DNA of 64,000 bases, from the IMG/VR virus record IMGVR_UViG_3300042691_039251, positions 1-64,000 of that record. The stretch is one strand, 5' to 3'. Shown here piece after piece: positions 30,608 to 38,470 of this stretch. The notes below the pieces were generated by a model. That model saw nothing but the letters and a program-made list of their open reading frames with translations, was not told the origin of the DNA and did no database searches. The stretch is from a virus. Made by a program: the position numbers and the translations under genes. Numbering within the stretch: position 1 is the stretch's first letter; the number at the start of each line of letters is the position of its first letter.

Positions 30608-30681
30608 GGTCTTGTAGCTCAGTTGGTTAGAGCGCTTCCTTGACATGGAAGAGGTCACCGGTTCGAATCCAGTCGAGATCA
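30608..30681 (+). tRNA. tRNA-Val (GAC)
   Basis: Acceptor GGTCTTG / CGAGATC, D-arm TAGCTCAGTTGGTTAGAGC, anticodon stem CTTCC / GGAAG with loop TTGACAT (anticodon GAC). One mismatch in the T stem (ACCGG / CCAGT). Reads GTC and GTT. Confidence 0.91.
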
Positions 30682-30704
30682 CATTTTATTCCTTGAAAAA
30701 CCGA

Positions 30705-30730
30705 GTCCCGATTTCTATCGGGGCTTTTTT
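30705..30730 (+). terminator. Rho-independent terminator after the tRNA cluster
   Basis: GTCCCGAT / ATCGGGGC stem (one G-T pair) with a TTCT loop and six T. It closes the tRNA transcript. Confidence 0.88.
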
Positions 30731-30739
30731 CGTAGAAGT

Positions 30740-30764
30740 AAACTTTTCGTACCCTTTGCATATA
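30740..30764 (+). promoter_or_regulatory. AAACTTTT-N13-TATA promoter candidate
   Basis: AAACTTTT at 30740-30747 and TATA at 30761-30764, 21 bp start to start, directly behind the tRNA terminator. Confidence 0.5.
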
Positions 30765-30770
30765 ACTTGC

Positions 30771-30821
30771 ATGAAACATTTTTCTTTTCATCTTCTTTTT
30801 TCTAAAATTGTTCAAGAATGA
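30771..30821 (+). CDS. Candidate 16-aa leader peptide
   Basis: ATG 30771 opens a 16-codon frame (MKHFSFHLLFSKIVQE) ending at TGA 30819-30821, which overlaps the ATG of the next gene (30818) as ATGA. It lies just behind a promoter candidate, so it is the first start on the transcript and may couple translation of the 136-aa gene. Too short to judge by composition. Confidence 0.35.
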   Translation: MKHFSFHLLFSKIVQE

Positions 30822-31228
30822 GGAAGATCAGCCTAAAATATAGATTGAGGAAGTTCAGAGTCAGATTTAGAAGAGTCTGGGACTTCGCTACTCTGAACAG
30901 CAAGCGGTACCGCTTGGACGGTGACATTGATCTAGCAGTGAAAATTGTGATCAAGATGATGGTCAAAGAGGGATGTGAGATCAGGTACTCACAGATGCAG
31001 GGATTCTTCCACCTCAATAGGGGTCACCTCTACGCTAAAATTTCTGAATCCACTGTCACCATCATCAATGGAAAATATGCTTATGAGCTCATGCTTCCGC
31101 CTCAAATAGGATACGACCTCTATTCTCGGATCAAAGCGACAAATGAGAGGCAGCTGCTTAGAGCTGAAAGAGAACACCGAGAGAGGATAGAAAAGTCACT
31201 GCAGGGGATTTATGAAAGCTTAGACTAA
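30818..31228 (+). CDS. Basic hypothetical protein (136 aa)
   Basis: The N-terminus is strongly basic (KISLKYRLRKFRVRFRRVW), the centre mixed alpha/beta (EIRYSQMQGFFHLNRGHLYAKI, TVTIINGKYAYELM), and the C-terminal helix is charged (ERQLLRAEREHRERIEK). It could bind nucleic acid, judged only by charge. It is the first larger gene after the tRNA cluster and its promoter. Family unknown. Confidence 0.6.
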   Translation: MRKISLKYRLRKFRVRFRRVWDFATLNSKRYRLDGDIDLAVKIVIKMMVKEGCEIRYSQMQGFFHLNRGHLYAKISESTVTIINGKYAYELMLPPQIGYDLYSRIKATNERQLLRAEREHRERIEKSLQGIYESLD

Positions 31229-31239
31229 CAAATTGAAAT

Positions 31240-31443
31240 ATGAAAAATTCAGAAGAAACTAAAGTCTATCACAAACAGATGATTGAGATGGCTGAGGAAT
31301 CAAAAAAATTCATCAAAATTCCAGCAGATCAGATACTCAAAGAAGAGGATAATGAGAAGCTGGGAGCGTGGATCAGAGCCCAGATGATGAAGAAGATTTC
31401 AGACTGTAACGCACACATCGATCACGTCAAAAGTTTACAATAA
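31240..31443 (+). CDS. Small helical hypothetical protein (67 aa)
   Basis: Charged and helical throughout (KVYHKQMIEMAEESKKF, EKLGAWIRAQMMKKISDC). No signal or membrane segment. It sits in a run of small genes preceded by A-rich, non-Shine-Dalgarno start regions (AAATTGAAATATG). Family unknown. Confidence 0.55.
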   Translation: MKNSEETKVYHKQMIEMAEESKKFIKIPADQILKEEDNEKLGAWIRAQMMKKISDCNAHIDHVKSLQ

Positions 31444-31454
31444 AAACCAACCAC

Positions 31455-31709
31455 ATGTCAGATTATCAAGAAAGGCCGAACCGTAGTAGAGACGAATTCA
31501 GCAGAGAATTCGATCGAAGAGACGACACAGTTTCTCTCAGAGAACAGTTGAAAAAATGGGGGACGCCGGAAGAAAAGAAAATGATCGCTGAGATCGAGAG
31601 AAAAGAAGAAATTGCAAGAGAAAAGAAGAGACAGTACCGAGGAGACGAGCCTGAAAAACTCAACATCGTACCTGACTTTTCAAAGCACGACGTTAAGAGA
31701 GATTGGTAA
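31455..31709 (+). CDS. Small charged hypothetical protein (84 aa)
   Basis: Extremely hydrophilic, Arg/Glu/Lys/Asp-rich (RPNRSRDEFSREFDRRDD), with a likely helix in the middle (PEEKKMIAEIERKEEIAREKK) and an end DVKRDW. Such proteins are often disordered or coiled. Start preceded by AAAAACCAACCAC. Family unknown. Confidence 0.5.
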   Translation: MSDYQERPNRSRDEFSREFDRRDDTVSLREQLKKWGTPEEKKMIAEIERKEEIAREKKRQYRGDEPEKLNIVPDFSKHDVKRDW

Positions 31710-31731
31710 CTAAATTTTAAGAACAAACAAT

Positions 31732-31974
31732 ATGGCGTACATTGACGTAGAAGTAGAAGACACCATCGACATCTCGGTGCGGAAATTTTTCAGAGAGATG
31801 AGCGATTCAGAAAAAGATGAAATGAGAAACCTCCTCGGAGTGAAAAAGCCGATGGAACCCTCTTTCATCGATGACGATTTCGATCGAGAAGTAACAAAAT
31901 TGGCTGGTAATCGTTGGAGACTCACCATCGAAGACGAGGAAACAGTATTAAAAATAGCGAAGAAAATCGTATGA
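31732..31974 (+). CDS. Small acidic hypothetical protein (80 aa)
   Basis: Acidic, with strands near the start (AYIDVEVEDTIDISV), a helix (SDSEKDEMRNLLGV), and a C-terminal strand-helix (RWRLTIEDEETVLKIAKKIV). The stop overlaps the start of the next glycosyltransferase (ATGA), so its expression is linked to it. Family unknown. Confidence 0.55.
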   Translation: MAYIDVEVEDTIDISVRKFFREMSDSEKDEMRNLLGVKKPMEPSFIDDDFDREVTKLAGNRWRLTIEDEETVLKIAKKIV

Positions 31975-32996
31975 TAGGACTCACCGGGATCCACTCCTTC
32001 GTCACAGATCCGAAGAAAGATGTGAACCATCCCAAAAAGTATTTGGAGCACGTGCTCCTCACTCAGCTTCTCAGCGCATGGTGTTGGAAACAGACCAACG
32101 GTCCGATCCACCTCTACACGACTCCGGCAGATGCTGAATTTCTCGAAAGCATGAAGATGCTCGACATCTACGACCACGTAGATACAGAGGTCCTCTCTTC
32201 AGTGGACGACATTCCTTGGGACGAGTTTGGTCCGGCTTGTAAGATGAAGGTTGCATCATCGCAGAAGAAATTTCCTTTTGCGACTATCGACAATGATCTC
32301 ATCTTCAGGACTCCTCTCGAACCACACCTCCTCAATTCAGATCTCACTTTTCTCCACCGAGAAGTCTTCCTCCACCGGAACTATCCTCCGCTGGAATACC
32401 TGGGGAAGAGAGAAGGTTATGAATTTCCCTCTTTTCTCTCGAAGCAGGTCGATCCGATCAATGTCGGTTTCGTCATCTGGACCAATCCCCAACTCCTCAG
32501 AGACTATTGGTCCTACGCTCACGATTACATGAGGGAGAACCGCGGCGAGAGCATCCAACCTGAATGGGCAGTTCCAGGACTTCCTAAGTTTTGGAAGAGC
32601 CTCTTCGTCGAACAACGGATGCTGCCGGCTCTCATCGAGAGGGACAATTACCAGGTGGTCTCACTCTTCCCACTCAGATACTCTGGAGACATTGATGTCT
32701 GGGTCGATAGGAAGGGAGAAAAGAAAGACTTTGAAAAAGAGCAGCAGGAAACCGGAATCGACTTCTACCACATGTGGGGCGAAAAGAACGTCTACTATAA
32801 TTTGAATCCGCCTTTCTGCGGAGGTAACCAGATCAGGACTCTGTACAGGTTGCTTCAGACTGCTGATGAGACGAAAGACGATCAAGTCCTAGCTGCAGTC
32901 GATGAGATCGTGCTCTTCACGATCCAAAAGACTCACGCAATGGGGCTCGAAGATTTTTATGAGCTGAGAACATCAATAAGATACTTGTTAAAATGA
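31971..32996 (+). CDS. GT-A-like glycosyltransferase, paralog of domain A at 18034 (341 aa)
   Basis: I chose ATG 31971 (MIGLTGIHSF), overlapping the upstream stop as ATGA, over an ATG at 31914 that would overlap the 80-aa gene by 61 nt. It shares with the 21086 and 29234 proteins the LLSAWCWKQTNGPIHLYTT strand-helix, LDIYDHVDTEVL, and a metal site TIDNDLIF (about 104-111). It is the fourth member of that family. It overlaps the next glycosyltransferase start by 4 nt. Confidence 0.68.
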   Translation: MIGLTGIHSFVTDPKKDVNHPKKYLEHVLLTQLLSAWCWKQTNGPIHLYTTPADAEFLESMKMLDIYDHVDTEVLSSVDDIPWDEFGPACKMKVASSQKKFPFATIDNDLIFRTPLEPHLLNSDLTFLHREVFLHRNYPPLEYLGKREGYEFPSFLSKQVDPINVGFVIWTNPQLLRDYWSYAHDYMRENRGESIQPEWAVPGLPKFWKSLFVEQRMLPALIERDNYQVVSLFPLRYSGDIDVWVDRKGEKKDFEKEQQETGIDFYHMWGEKNVYYNLNPPFCGGNQIRTLYRLLQTADETKDDQVLAAVDEIVLFTIQKTHAMGLEDFYELRTSIRYLLK

Positions 32997-33760
32997 AAAT
33001 AATTACTCACACGAGCAGGACAGACAAAGAGTGGAGCTCCCTCTGCATCGAGTCCCAAAAAGAATTTGCTGAAAAGAGAGGAATCGAACACCGAGTCTAT
33101 GAGAACCTCGACATCGACGGTAGATCAAGCGGATGGGCTCGCTTTAGAGCAATGCAGGGAATGCTCATCGGCACTCCTGTCGGCGAAGGCATCGTCTGGA
33201 TGGATTCGGATCTCATGGTGATGAACCACGATTTTGATCTAGCAGCGATGGTAAGTGAATTTGAAGCTGACAAGCACACTGTGGCCTGTGCCTTTGCAGT
33301 CGGAGGCTCATTGGACCTCAGCCTCATCTTTTTTAAGAACGTGATCGATGCGAGAGTGCTCTTCGATTTTGGTTGGGATGTGGGCAAATCTGAAGCACAG
33401 GGAGAAAGAAGAGACAAGCTTTCATTTGAGCTCATGAACATCCTCTCTCCCAGAAGAATCCAATTTGTCAATCCGACAGGGCTCCTCTCTCACTGGTACC
33501 CAAAATCACCCATCGGTTTCTACAACCACCGAATCGACAGCGAAGAAGGAAAGCTCGGGCTCTTCACGATGAAAAAGCCGAAAGAGATGCTCGAGGGTTT
33601 CAACGACCTCTACGTTCCAGGGACCTTTGCAGTCCACCTCAGAGAGAAGGGACCAAGCCTCCTCCAAGTCTCAAAAGAGTTCAAACGTTACCGAGAAGGT
33701 TTCATGGAAAGCGTCATTGAATCGAGATCTCTGGCGAGAGATTTGGGACCTAAACAATAA
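32993..33760 (+). CDS. GT34/GMA12-like glycosyltransferase (255 aa)
   Basis: Begins KIITHTSRTDKEW, and residues about 46-76 (GWARFRAMQGMLIG then IVWMDSDLMVM) match the GMA12/MNN10 (GT34) layout, where the DSD (71-73) binds the metal and nucleotide sugar. GT34 enzymes are galactosyl- or xylosyltransferases. A PTGLLSHWYP segment and VHLREKGP near the C-terminus may form the acceptor side. Coupled to the gene upstream (ATGA). Confidence 0.68.
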   Translation: MKIITHTSRTDKEWSSLCIESQKEFAEKRGIEHRVYENLDIDGRSSGWARFRAMQGMLIGTPVGEGIVWMDSDLMVMNHDFDLAAMVSEFEADKHTVACAFAVGGSLDLSLIFFKNVIDARVLFDFGWDVGKSEAQGERRDKLSFELMNILSPRRIQFVNPTGLLSHWYPKSPIGFYNHRIDSEEGKLGLFTMKKPKEMLEGFNDLYVPGTFAVHLREKGPSLLQVSKEFKRYREGFMESVIESRSLARDLGPKQ

Positions 33761-33768
33761 CATTCTAC

Positions 33769-35505
33769 ATGGTAGTAATATATGTGACCAGAAATCTGGA
33801 CCAATACCAGAAGACATTAGATTACACGAGAAGCACTTTCGTTGAAGGTATTAAGTACCTAATTATCCCGCCGACAGAGGCTAGAGGCGAGGTTTTATTT
33901 CAAGATGCAAGGATCGAATCTCCCAGCACAGCTGACAAGGGTCTACAGGAGATTCTGTACGAAACTGTCTTATCTTTGGCTGAAGATGAGATTCTCTTCG
34001 TTCCAGAAGGCAGGTTCGTCTCACCTGAATTTTTTAATAGAAGCATTTCGAGGACTCTCTTCTACGAAGAAGAAGGAGATTCTTGGGGAGCTCTGGTGGA
34101 AAAAGGAGAGCTCTTCCCTACTGGGAAAAGACACTTCGATTGGATCAATCTCCAGAGCCTTGATCTTCCCAGAGAAGACTTTTCTCTCTTTCCTAGGATT
34201 GAGTCTCTTCAGAAAAAAGCTGCTCTGCCCAGGATCCTGGTCTTTGGTGACGAGAACGTGCAGTTGAAAAGCATACCTACGCCAGGAAGTTACGAGTCAG
34301 ATGAGCTCGAAGTCTTTTCTGCTTATACTTCAAAAAACGCAAAGAAGCTCATTTCTGAGCTCGATCCTGACGTGATCCTCACGCTGGGAGAATCCTACAA
34401 GCTCTACCCTGAGCTCGAAAAGATGCCCTCTTGGCTGAAGCACCGCTGGATCCACGAGAACAAATTGAACGAGACGACCGGGCAGAGATGTTACGAGCAC
34501 GCTCTTCACATAATGACTCAAAAGGCAGATGAGTATCCTCTGATCAGCATCATCACGCCTGTCAGAAACATCGGTGAGAAATTGAGACAGACTTATGAGT
34601 CTGTAGCGGCTCAGACTTGGTGGAACTGGGAATGGATCCTCGTCAACGACGGAGACGACGAGATCACTGATCAAATAGCAAGAGAAATCTCAGCACAAGA
34701 GCCTAGAGTGAAATACTACGACATCAAGCCTCGATCTCAAAACAGAGTCGGTGAAGCGAAGTTCAGAGCCTTTTCTCTTTCTGAAGGAGATTTCTTGGTC
34801 GAGCTCGATCACGATGATATGTTGACTCCCGAGGCAATAGAACTCGTGGCTCTCGCTTTTGAAAAATACCCCAACGCTGGCTTCTGCTACTCTAACTATG
34901 CCGAGGTTGACGTCAATTTTAACGACCTCTCTTACGGTGGAGATTCCTTTGCTTACGGATACGGTCTCTACACGAGCTTTCACAGAGAAGGGAAATACCA
35001 CACCGAGCAGCACACACCTCACATCAACCCAGTCTCGATCAGGAGCAATGTGGCAATGCCTAACCACCTCAGAGCTTGGAGGAGATCGACTTATTTTGAG
35101 ATCGGAGGCCACAGCCGCAGAATGTCAGTGATGGACGACTTGGACATCATCATCAGAACATTCCTCAAGACTGAGATCGTGAAGATCGATTGGATGTGTT
35201 ATTGGCAGTTCTATTTTGGTCTCTTCTACAACGAGAGCTCGACTACTAACACGCAGAACCTAGTCCGAATGGACATTCAGAGAAGAGCGAGAACTCTCTG
35301 TAACATTTACAACGAGAGGATCAGGGATAGATTTGAGAAGGATTTCGACCTCATCGATTGGGCCTACGAACAGAATCCTAGTGATCCGAGAAACATTTCA
35401 CCGGTCCACGGATCGGGAGAGAACAGAGTGAACTACGTTCTCGATAGAGAGACCATCGAGAAACACCTTTACTATAGAGGGCTGAAGAGCGTTTATAAAA
35501 GCTAG
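33769..35505 (+). CDS. Two-part protein with C-terminal GT2 glycosyltransferase (578 aa)
   Basis: Residues 1 to about 240 form an uncharacterised N-terminal domain (IYVTRNLDQYQKTLDYT; LAEDEILFVPEGRF). Residues about 255-500 form a GT2 domain: PLISIITPVRNIG, WWNWEWILVNDGD, and FLVELDHDDML with the DxD (about 345), then GFCYSNYAEVD and a LRAWRRSTYFEIGG segment. The C-terminal end is helical. The stop codon shares CTAG with the stop of the opposite-strand speD-like gene, so transcription converges here. Confidence 0.8.
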   Translation: MVVIYVTRNLDQYQKTLDYTRSTFVEGIKYLIIPPTEARGEVLFQDARIESPSTADKGLQEILYETVLSLAEDEILFVPEGRFVSPEFFNRSISRTLFYEEEGDSWGALVEKGELFPTGKRHFDWINLQSLDLPREDFSLFPRIESLQKKAALPRILVFGDENVQLKSIPTPGSYESDELEVFSAYTSKNAKKLISELDPDVILTLGESYKLYPELEKMPSWLKHRWIHENKLNETTGQRCYEHALHIMTQKADEYPLISIITPVRNIGEKLRQTYESVAAQTWWNWEWILVNDGDDEITDQIAREISAQEPRVKYYDIKPRSQNRVGEAKFRAFSLSEGDFLVELDHDDMLTPEAIELVALAFEKYPNAGFCYSNYAEVDVNFNDLSYGGDSFAYGYGLYTSFHREGKYHTEQHTPHINPVSIRSNVAMPNHLRAWRRSTYFEIGGHSRRMSVMDDLDIIIRTFLKTEIVKIDWMCYWQFYFGLFYNESSTTNTQNLVRMDIQRRARTLCNIYNERIRDRFEKDFDLIDWAYEQNPSDPRNISPVHGSGENRVNYVLDRETIEKHLYYRGLKSVYKS

Positions 35506-35942
35506 AGTCTTCCCTGAGAATTTACTGAGAGACAATCATTACGATCGATCATCATCCAATGACCGCCGATAAGACCGAAAATATCGAGGTGGTCTTTTAC
35601 TGTCTCAAGATCAAAGCACTTACAAGAATAAATGTCGAATTGAAAGAGATATGGGTGAACGCTGTCCCAGATGTGGATGCTAGCGTGAGAAGTGGCCAAA
35701 GTCACTGTCCCAGTAAGACCTTCGTTGCCAGGAGCGTCGACGTAGACGGACGTAGGACCGCCGACGACTTCCATGTTTACTTTATGGACGAGGTCTATGA
35801 ACCATTGGTTAAGTACTGAAGTCTCACGTGGAGGGTTTTGAAAGTAACCCTTGATGAGGAGATGCTGATGGAAGGGCACAAATGTGTCCATTAGATGTCT
35901 TATTTGTTTATATTTAATGAGAAATTGCAAAGAAAATGACAT
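35502..35942 (-). CDS. speD: S-adenosylmethionine decarboxylase-like protein (SpeD, pyruvoyl type)
   Basis: It is the only gene on the minus strand. The core matches cyanophage-type SpeD: GGPTSVYVDAPGNEGLTG, then TSHASIHIW with the candidate pyruvoyl Ser85 and His90 five residues later, and FDIYSCKCFD with Cys107. The enzyme cuts itself before the Ser and decarboxylates SAM for spermidine synthesis. The residue before the Ser is Thr, where the usual one is Glu. Length (146 aa, or 129 aa from the ATG at 35891) fits the prokaryotic class. Start 35942 is tentative; the internal Met reads MDTFVPFHQHLLIKGYF, a typical N-terminus. Confidence 0.75.
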   Translation of the reverse strand: MSFSLQFLIKYKQIRHLMDTFVPFHQHLLIKGYFQNPPRETSVLNQWFIDLVHKVNMEVVGGPTSVYVDAPGNEGLTGTVTLATSHASIHIWDSVHPYLFQFDIYSCKCFDLETVKDHLDIFGLIGGHWMMIDRNDCLSVNSQGRL

Positions 35943-36001
35943 CTTGAGATTTTATTTTCTCTTTTCAGCAAAGATTTCTATCTTTAGAAAACTTTAGAAA
36001 C
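35943..36001. promoter_or_regulatory. Divergent promoter region between speD-like gene and 85-aa gene
   Basis: This 59-nt AT-rich gap must drive both strands. It has a hairpin AAAGAT-TTCT-ATCTTT (35970-35985) and two TTTAGAAA repeats (35983-35990 and 35993-36000), the second touching the forward ATG. Confidence 0.45.
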
Positions 36002-36259
36002 ATGACACTAGAAGAATTAAAAGAACTACCTGCACACACGGTGTTCGCAACCGGAATCTCTAACAGCCCAAGGCTCCACAAAGATCAGGTCCGTTGGGTT
36101 GCGAAGAGAGGCTATATTCACGACTGGGCAGTCTATTACTCAACTGCTGATAAAACGGTCGAAGAAATTACGAAGTGGGGCAGCAAAATCCACTCCTTGG
36201 ATCTAGTTAAAGAACTCGTGGTTTGCGATGAGCCAATGATTAAAATGTACAGACAATGA
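36002..36259 (+). CDS. Small hypothetical protein (85 aa)
   Basis: Mixed alpha/beta, begins MTLEELKELPAHTVFATGI and contains VRWVAKRGYIHDWAVYY. This resembles small proteins found in several phages, where it often stands near metabolic genes, but no function is known to me. Coupled by ATGA to the membrane protein downstream. Confidence 0.6.
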   Translation: MTLEELKELPAHTVFATGISNSPRLHKDQVRWVAKRGYIHDWAVYYSTADKTVEEITKWGSKIHSLDLVKELVVCDEPMIKMYRQ

Positions 36260-36522
36260 AAAAAGCACTAGAGAGAGTCGGGATCTTTTTTCTTTTCGTA
36301 ATCTTCCTTGTTTTTCTAGGCGGATTCTATCTAGGAACGAGATACACAGACAACAAAATCGGCGTTGATTCTCTGCAACACAAAGTCGACAGCCTCCACG
36401 ACGAGAACTTTATAATTGGAGTCGAACTAATGAGATGGGAATCCACGATCGATTGGTACCGAGAAGCAAATCCCAAAGAGGCCAAAAGGCTCGAAGATTG
36501 GAGATCACAAAACACTGAATAA
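36256..36522 (+). CDS. Small single-pass membrane protein (88 aa)
   Basis: One strong hydrophobic segment (about 8-27, VGIFFLFVIFLVFLGGFYLG) follows a short basic start (KKALER), so the C-terminal part, a likely coiled helix (DSLQHKVDSLHDENF), should be on the outer side. Layout and size resemble small phage lysis accessory (spanin-like or pinholin-like) proteins, but there is no lysis partner here. Start coupled by ATGA, end by TAATG. Confidence 0.6.
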   Translation: MKKALERVGIFFLFVIFLVFLGGFYLGTRYTDNKIGVDSLQHKVDSLHDENFIIGVELMRWESTIDWYREANPKEAKRLEDWRSQNTE

Positions 36523-37016
36523 TGACTACAAAAGAGATCATAGCTAAATATCCTAAGATCTTCCAGCCGTATGAAGGCAATCCAGAAAATGTGAACTGGT
36601 ACGGAGTACCAAAAGGCTGGCTCTGGGTGATCGACTCTCTCTGCGCATCGATCCAGAACTATTGCGATTCATCCATCTCAAAGATGAATCCCGATTACGT
36701 AGAAGGGTCTGTCTACGATAAAGAAGACACAAAGACTCACAGATACTTACAGATTCCTCGAGAACAGGTGGTCTGCGTTCAGATGAAAGAAAAGTTCGGA
36801 GGGTTGAGGTTCTACACTGACGGACACAACGAGACAGTCGAGGGAATGATCAGAATGGCTGAGCAGATCTGTTCAGAAACTTGTGAGACTTGTGAGACTC
36901 GTGAAGGCGTAGGCTACACTCGAGGTTGGATCACGGTCCGTTGCAGAGCTTGTGCCGAGGAGGCCGGAAAAGAATGGGTAAGCACTGAAGATTGGAAAGC
37001 AAAAATAAAGATATGA
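36522..37016 (+). CDS. Cysteine-rich, zinc-finger-like phage protein (164 aa)
   Basis: The N-terminal part (GVPKGWLWVIDSLCASI) and VCVQMKEKFGGLRFYTD (about 86-102) match a protein type common in large phages. The C-terminal part has CSETCETCETREG followed by VRCRACAE, giving two pairs of CxxC likely to bind zinc. A small DNA- or RNA-binding role is possible; no function is established. It overlaps neighbours on both sides (TAATG, ATGA). Confidence 0.65.
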   Translation: MTTKEIIAKYPKIFQPYEGNPENVNWYGVPKGWLWVIDSLCASIQNYCDSSISKMNPDYVEGSVYDKEDTKTHRYLQIPREQVVCVQMKEKFGGLRFYTDGHNETVEGMIRMAEQICSETCETCETREGVGYTRGWITVRCRACAEEAGKEWVSTEDWKAKIKI

Positions 37017-37492
37017 CAAAGACGAAGAAAAAGAAAGAAGAGAAGAAAGAGCTCAGCCCGAAAGAGATCGCTTGGAGCGTCTTTCTAGAAGACTACGATG
37101 ATCCTGAGATCGAGAAGCGGTACGAGGGTTTCATCAAGAATTTAGAATGGAAGAAGAAGAGACACGACGATCTCGTCGGACCCCTCGATGAGACGATCGA
37201 AGAATATGAGGCATTAGGAGAGATCCTCTCAGGTCTGGTGAAACAGGGTCACTTTAGCTATGAGAATGACACTCTCATACCTAAGTTGAAAGAGCTCGAG
37301 AAAAAGGCTGATGAGATGAGGGTTGAGATCATGGGATTGAAAGCAGACTTTAACAAAGAACACACGCTGATCAAGAAATACGAGGACGCTGCAGAGAACA
37401 AGCTCTTCTACCACTGGAGGTATTTGAAAGCGTTCGATCCCGAAGTTCCAGTCTGGACAGAGTTCAGAGCAAAATGGTCTAAAATCTTTTAA
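37013..37492 (+). CDS. Coiled-coil hypothetical protein (159 aa)
   Basis: I took ATG 37013 (MTKTKKKKEEKKE), which overlaps the previous stop, rather than ATG 36992. After a basic start come long charged helices with heptad spacing (LVKQGHFSYENDTLIPKLKELEKKADEMRVEI). No domain is recognised. It ends before a T-rich promoter-like gap, so it closes its transcript. Confidence 0.55.
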   Translation: MTKTKKKKEEKKELSPKEIAWSVFLEDYDDPEIEKRYEGFIKNLEWKKKRHDDLVGPLDETIEEYEALGEILSGLVKQGHFSYENDTLIPKLKELEKKADEMRVEIMGLKADFNKEHTLIKKYEDAAENKLFYHWRYLKAFDPEVPVWTEFRAKWSKIF

Positions 37493-37572
37493 AAAGTTTC
37501 AAAAAAGTTTCATTTTATTTTTTATGTCGTGTTTTTTTATTAAATTTGTATATCACAAAACAATAACACCAC
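37493..37572 (+). promoter_or_regulatory. AT-rich promoter region with Bacteroidota-like -7 box
   Basis: TAAATTTG (around 37543) fits the Bacteroidota sigma -7 consensus TAnnTTTG; two AAAAGTTTC repeats (inverse of the GAAACTTTT box) lie upstream at 37493-37522. No clear -33 TTTG at ideal distance. Confidence 0.4.
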
Positions 37573-37758
37573 ATGGCAACATTCAAGCTAAGACAGGACT
37601 ACTATGGCAACAAGGACTATGGTAAACGCGCATTCTACCTTCTCGATGAGAACGGTAACCAAACACACGATTTCGTCTTTATCGACGAAGTTGATGAATG
37701 GGCGGATTCGATGAGATCGGAAGGACACACAGTTGAAATCGAATACTCAGAAGAATAA
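37573..37758 (+). CDS. Small hypothetical protein (61 aa)
   Basis: Acidic with beta hairpins (FKLRQDYYGNKDYGKRAFYLL) and the end VEIEYSEE. It has its own promoter-like region and terminator, so it forms a single-gene unit, often the mark of a strongly expressed small phage protein. Family unknown. Confidence 0.6.
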   Translation: MATFKLRQDYYGNKDYGKRAFYLLDENGNQTHDFVFIDEVDEWADSMRSEGHTVEIEYSEE

Positions 37759-37765
37759 CTAACAC

Positions 37766-37792
37766 GGGGTGGTGGACAACCACCCCATTTTT
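37766..37792 (+). terminator. Rho-independent terminator
   Basis: GGGGTGGT / ACCACCCC 8-bp stem with a 5-nt loop (GGACA), followed by ATTTTT. Confidence 0.9.
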
Positions 37793-37813
37793 CAATCTAA
37801 AACTCACACCACC

Positions 37814-38104
37814 ATGTCAAGAGGAACAGACTTTAAAATCATCACACTCTCCAACAGAGAAACAGACGAAGAAGTAGACGTTTACGTACGTTACAGCTGG
37901 TACTATGCACCAGGCGTCCACACGATGCCTAACGGAGATCCCGGTTATCCCGACGAAAGCGAAATCGAGATCAAGGACTTCCACCTCAGCGAAGCACCTA
38001 ACGATCCCATTCCCGATTGGGTCGACGAAGGAATGATAGAAGAAGCAATCTGGGAAGCCGGAGATGTCTTCACACAAGACTCAGATTACGATTTTGACTA
38101 CTAA
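37814..38104 (+). CDS. Small acidic hypothetical protein (96 aa)
   Basis: I took ATG 37814 (MSRGTDFKIITL) because the ATG at 37769 would start inside the terminator stem. Acidic with an N-terminal strand pair (EVDVYVRYSWYYAPGV) and a helix near the C-terminus; ends DYDFDY. Start preceded by CACACCACC, without Shine-Dalgarno. Family unknown. Confidence 0.58.
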   Translation: MSRGTDFKIITLSNRETDEEVDVYVRYSWYYAPGVHTMPNGDPGYPDESEIEIKDFHLSEAPNDPIPDWVDEGMIEEAIWEAGDVFTQDSDYDFDY

Positions 38105-38116
38105 ACGCTCATTCAG

Positions 38117-38452
38117 ATGAATATCGAAATACTTTCAAACTCTTCAGCAGCTAACGGAACATCTTTTCACGGTCAGATGTTCTATGCTACACCGCAGCAG
38201 CTCACCGACATCTTCGGTCCAGCTGAATACATCTACAATGACGGGGAGGGCAAAGTCAACTTTGAATGGACTTTGAACTTGGTCGATCCAGAAACCGAAA
38301 CTGAAAAGCCCTTCACCATCTACGACTGGAAAGAGTACAGAAGGCTTTCAATGGACGAAAAGATAGAATGGCACGTCGGAGCACACGACAGCTACACAGG
38401 TCTTCTCGCTCGAATTGCTATCATTGATGCACTAACTCCAAACGCTTCCTGA
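38117..38452 (+). CDS. Small hypothetical protein (111 aa)
   Basis: A mixed fold begins MNIEILSNSSAANGTSFHGQM and contains a TPQQLTDIFGPAEYIYND segment and KVNFEWTLNL. The pattern resembles small phage proteins of unknown function that precede structural genes. It is the last gene before the main fibre array. Confidence 0.55.
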   Translation: MNIEILSNSSAANGTSFHGQMFYATPQQLTDIFGPAEYIYNDGEGKVNFEWTLNLVDPETETEKPFTIYDWKEYRRLSMDEKIEWHVGAHDSYTGLLARIAIIDALTPNAS

Positions 38453-38470
38453 TCTAACTCTTTTCTCCAA

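Noticed and set aside
30291-30617. Open frame spanning tRNA-Leu and tRNA-Met
   Set aside because: It runs through two complete tRNAs in a frame with no protein-like pattern (unlike the kinase at 15524, which has a clear upstream domain).
33905-34267. Alternative plus-strand frame within the 33769 gene
   Set aside because: Fully contained in the GT2-fusion gene in another frame and without recognisable domain.
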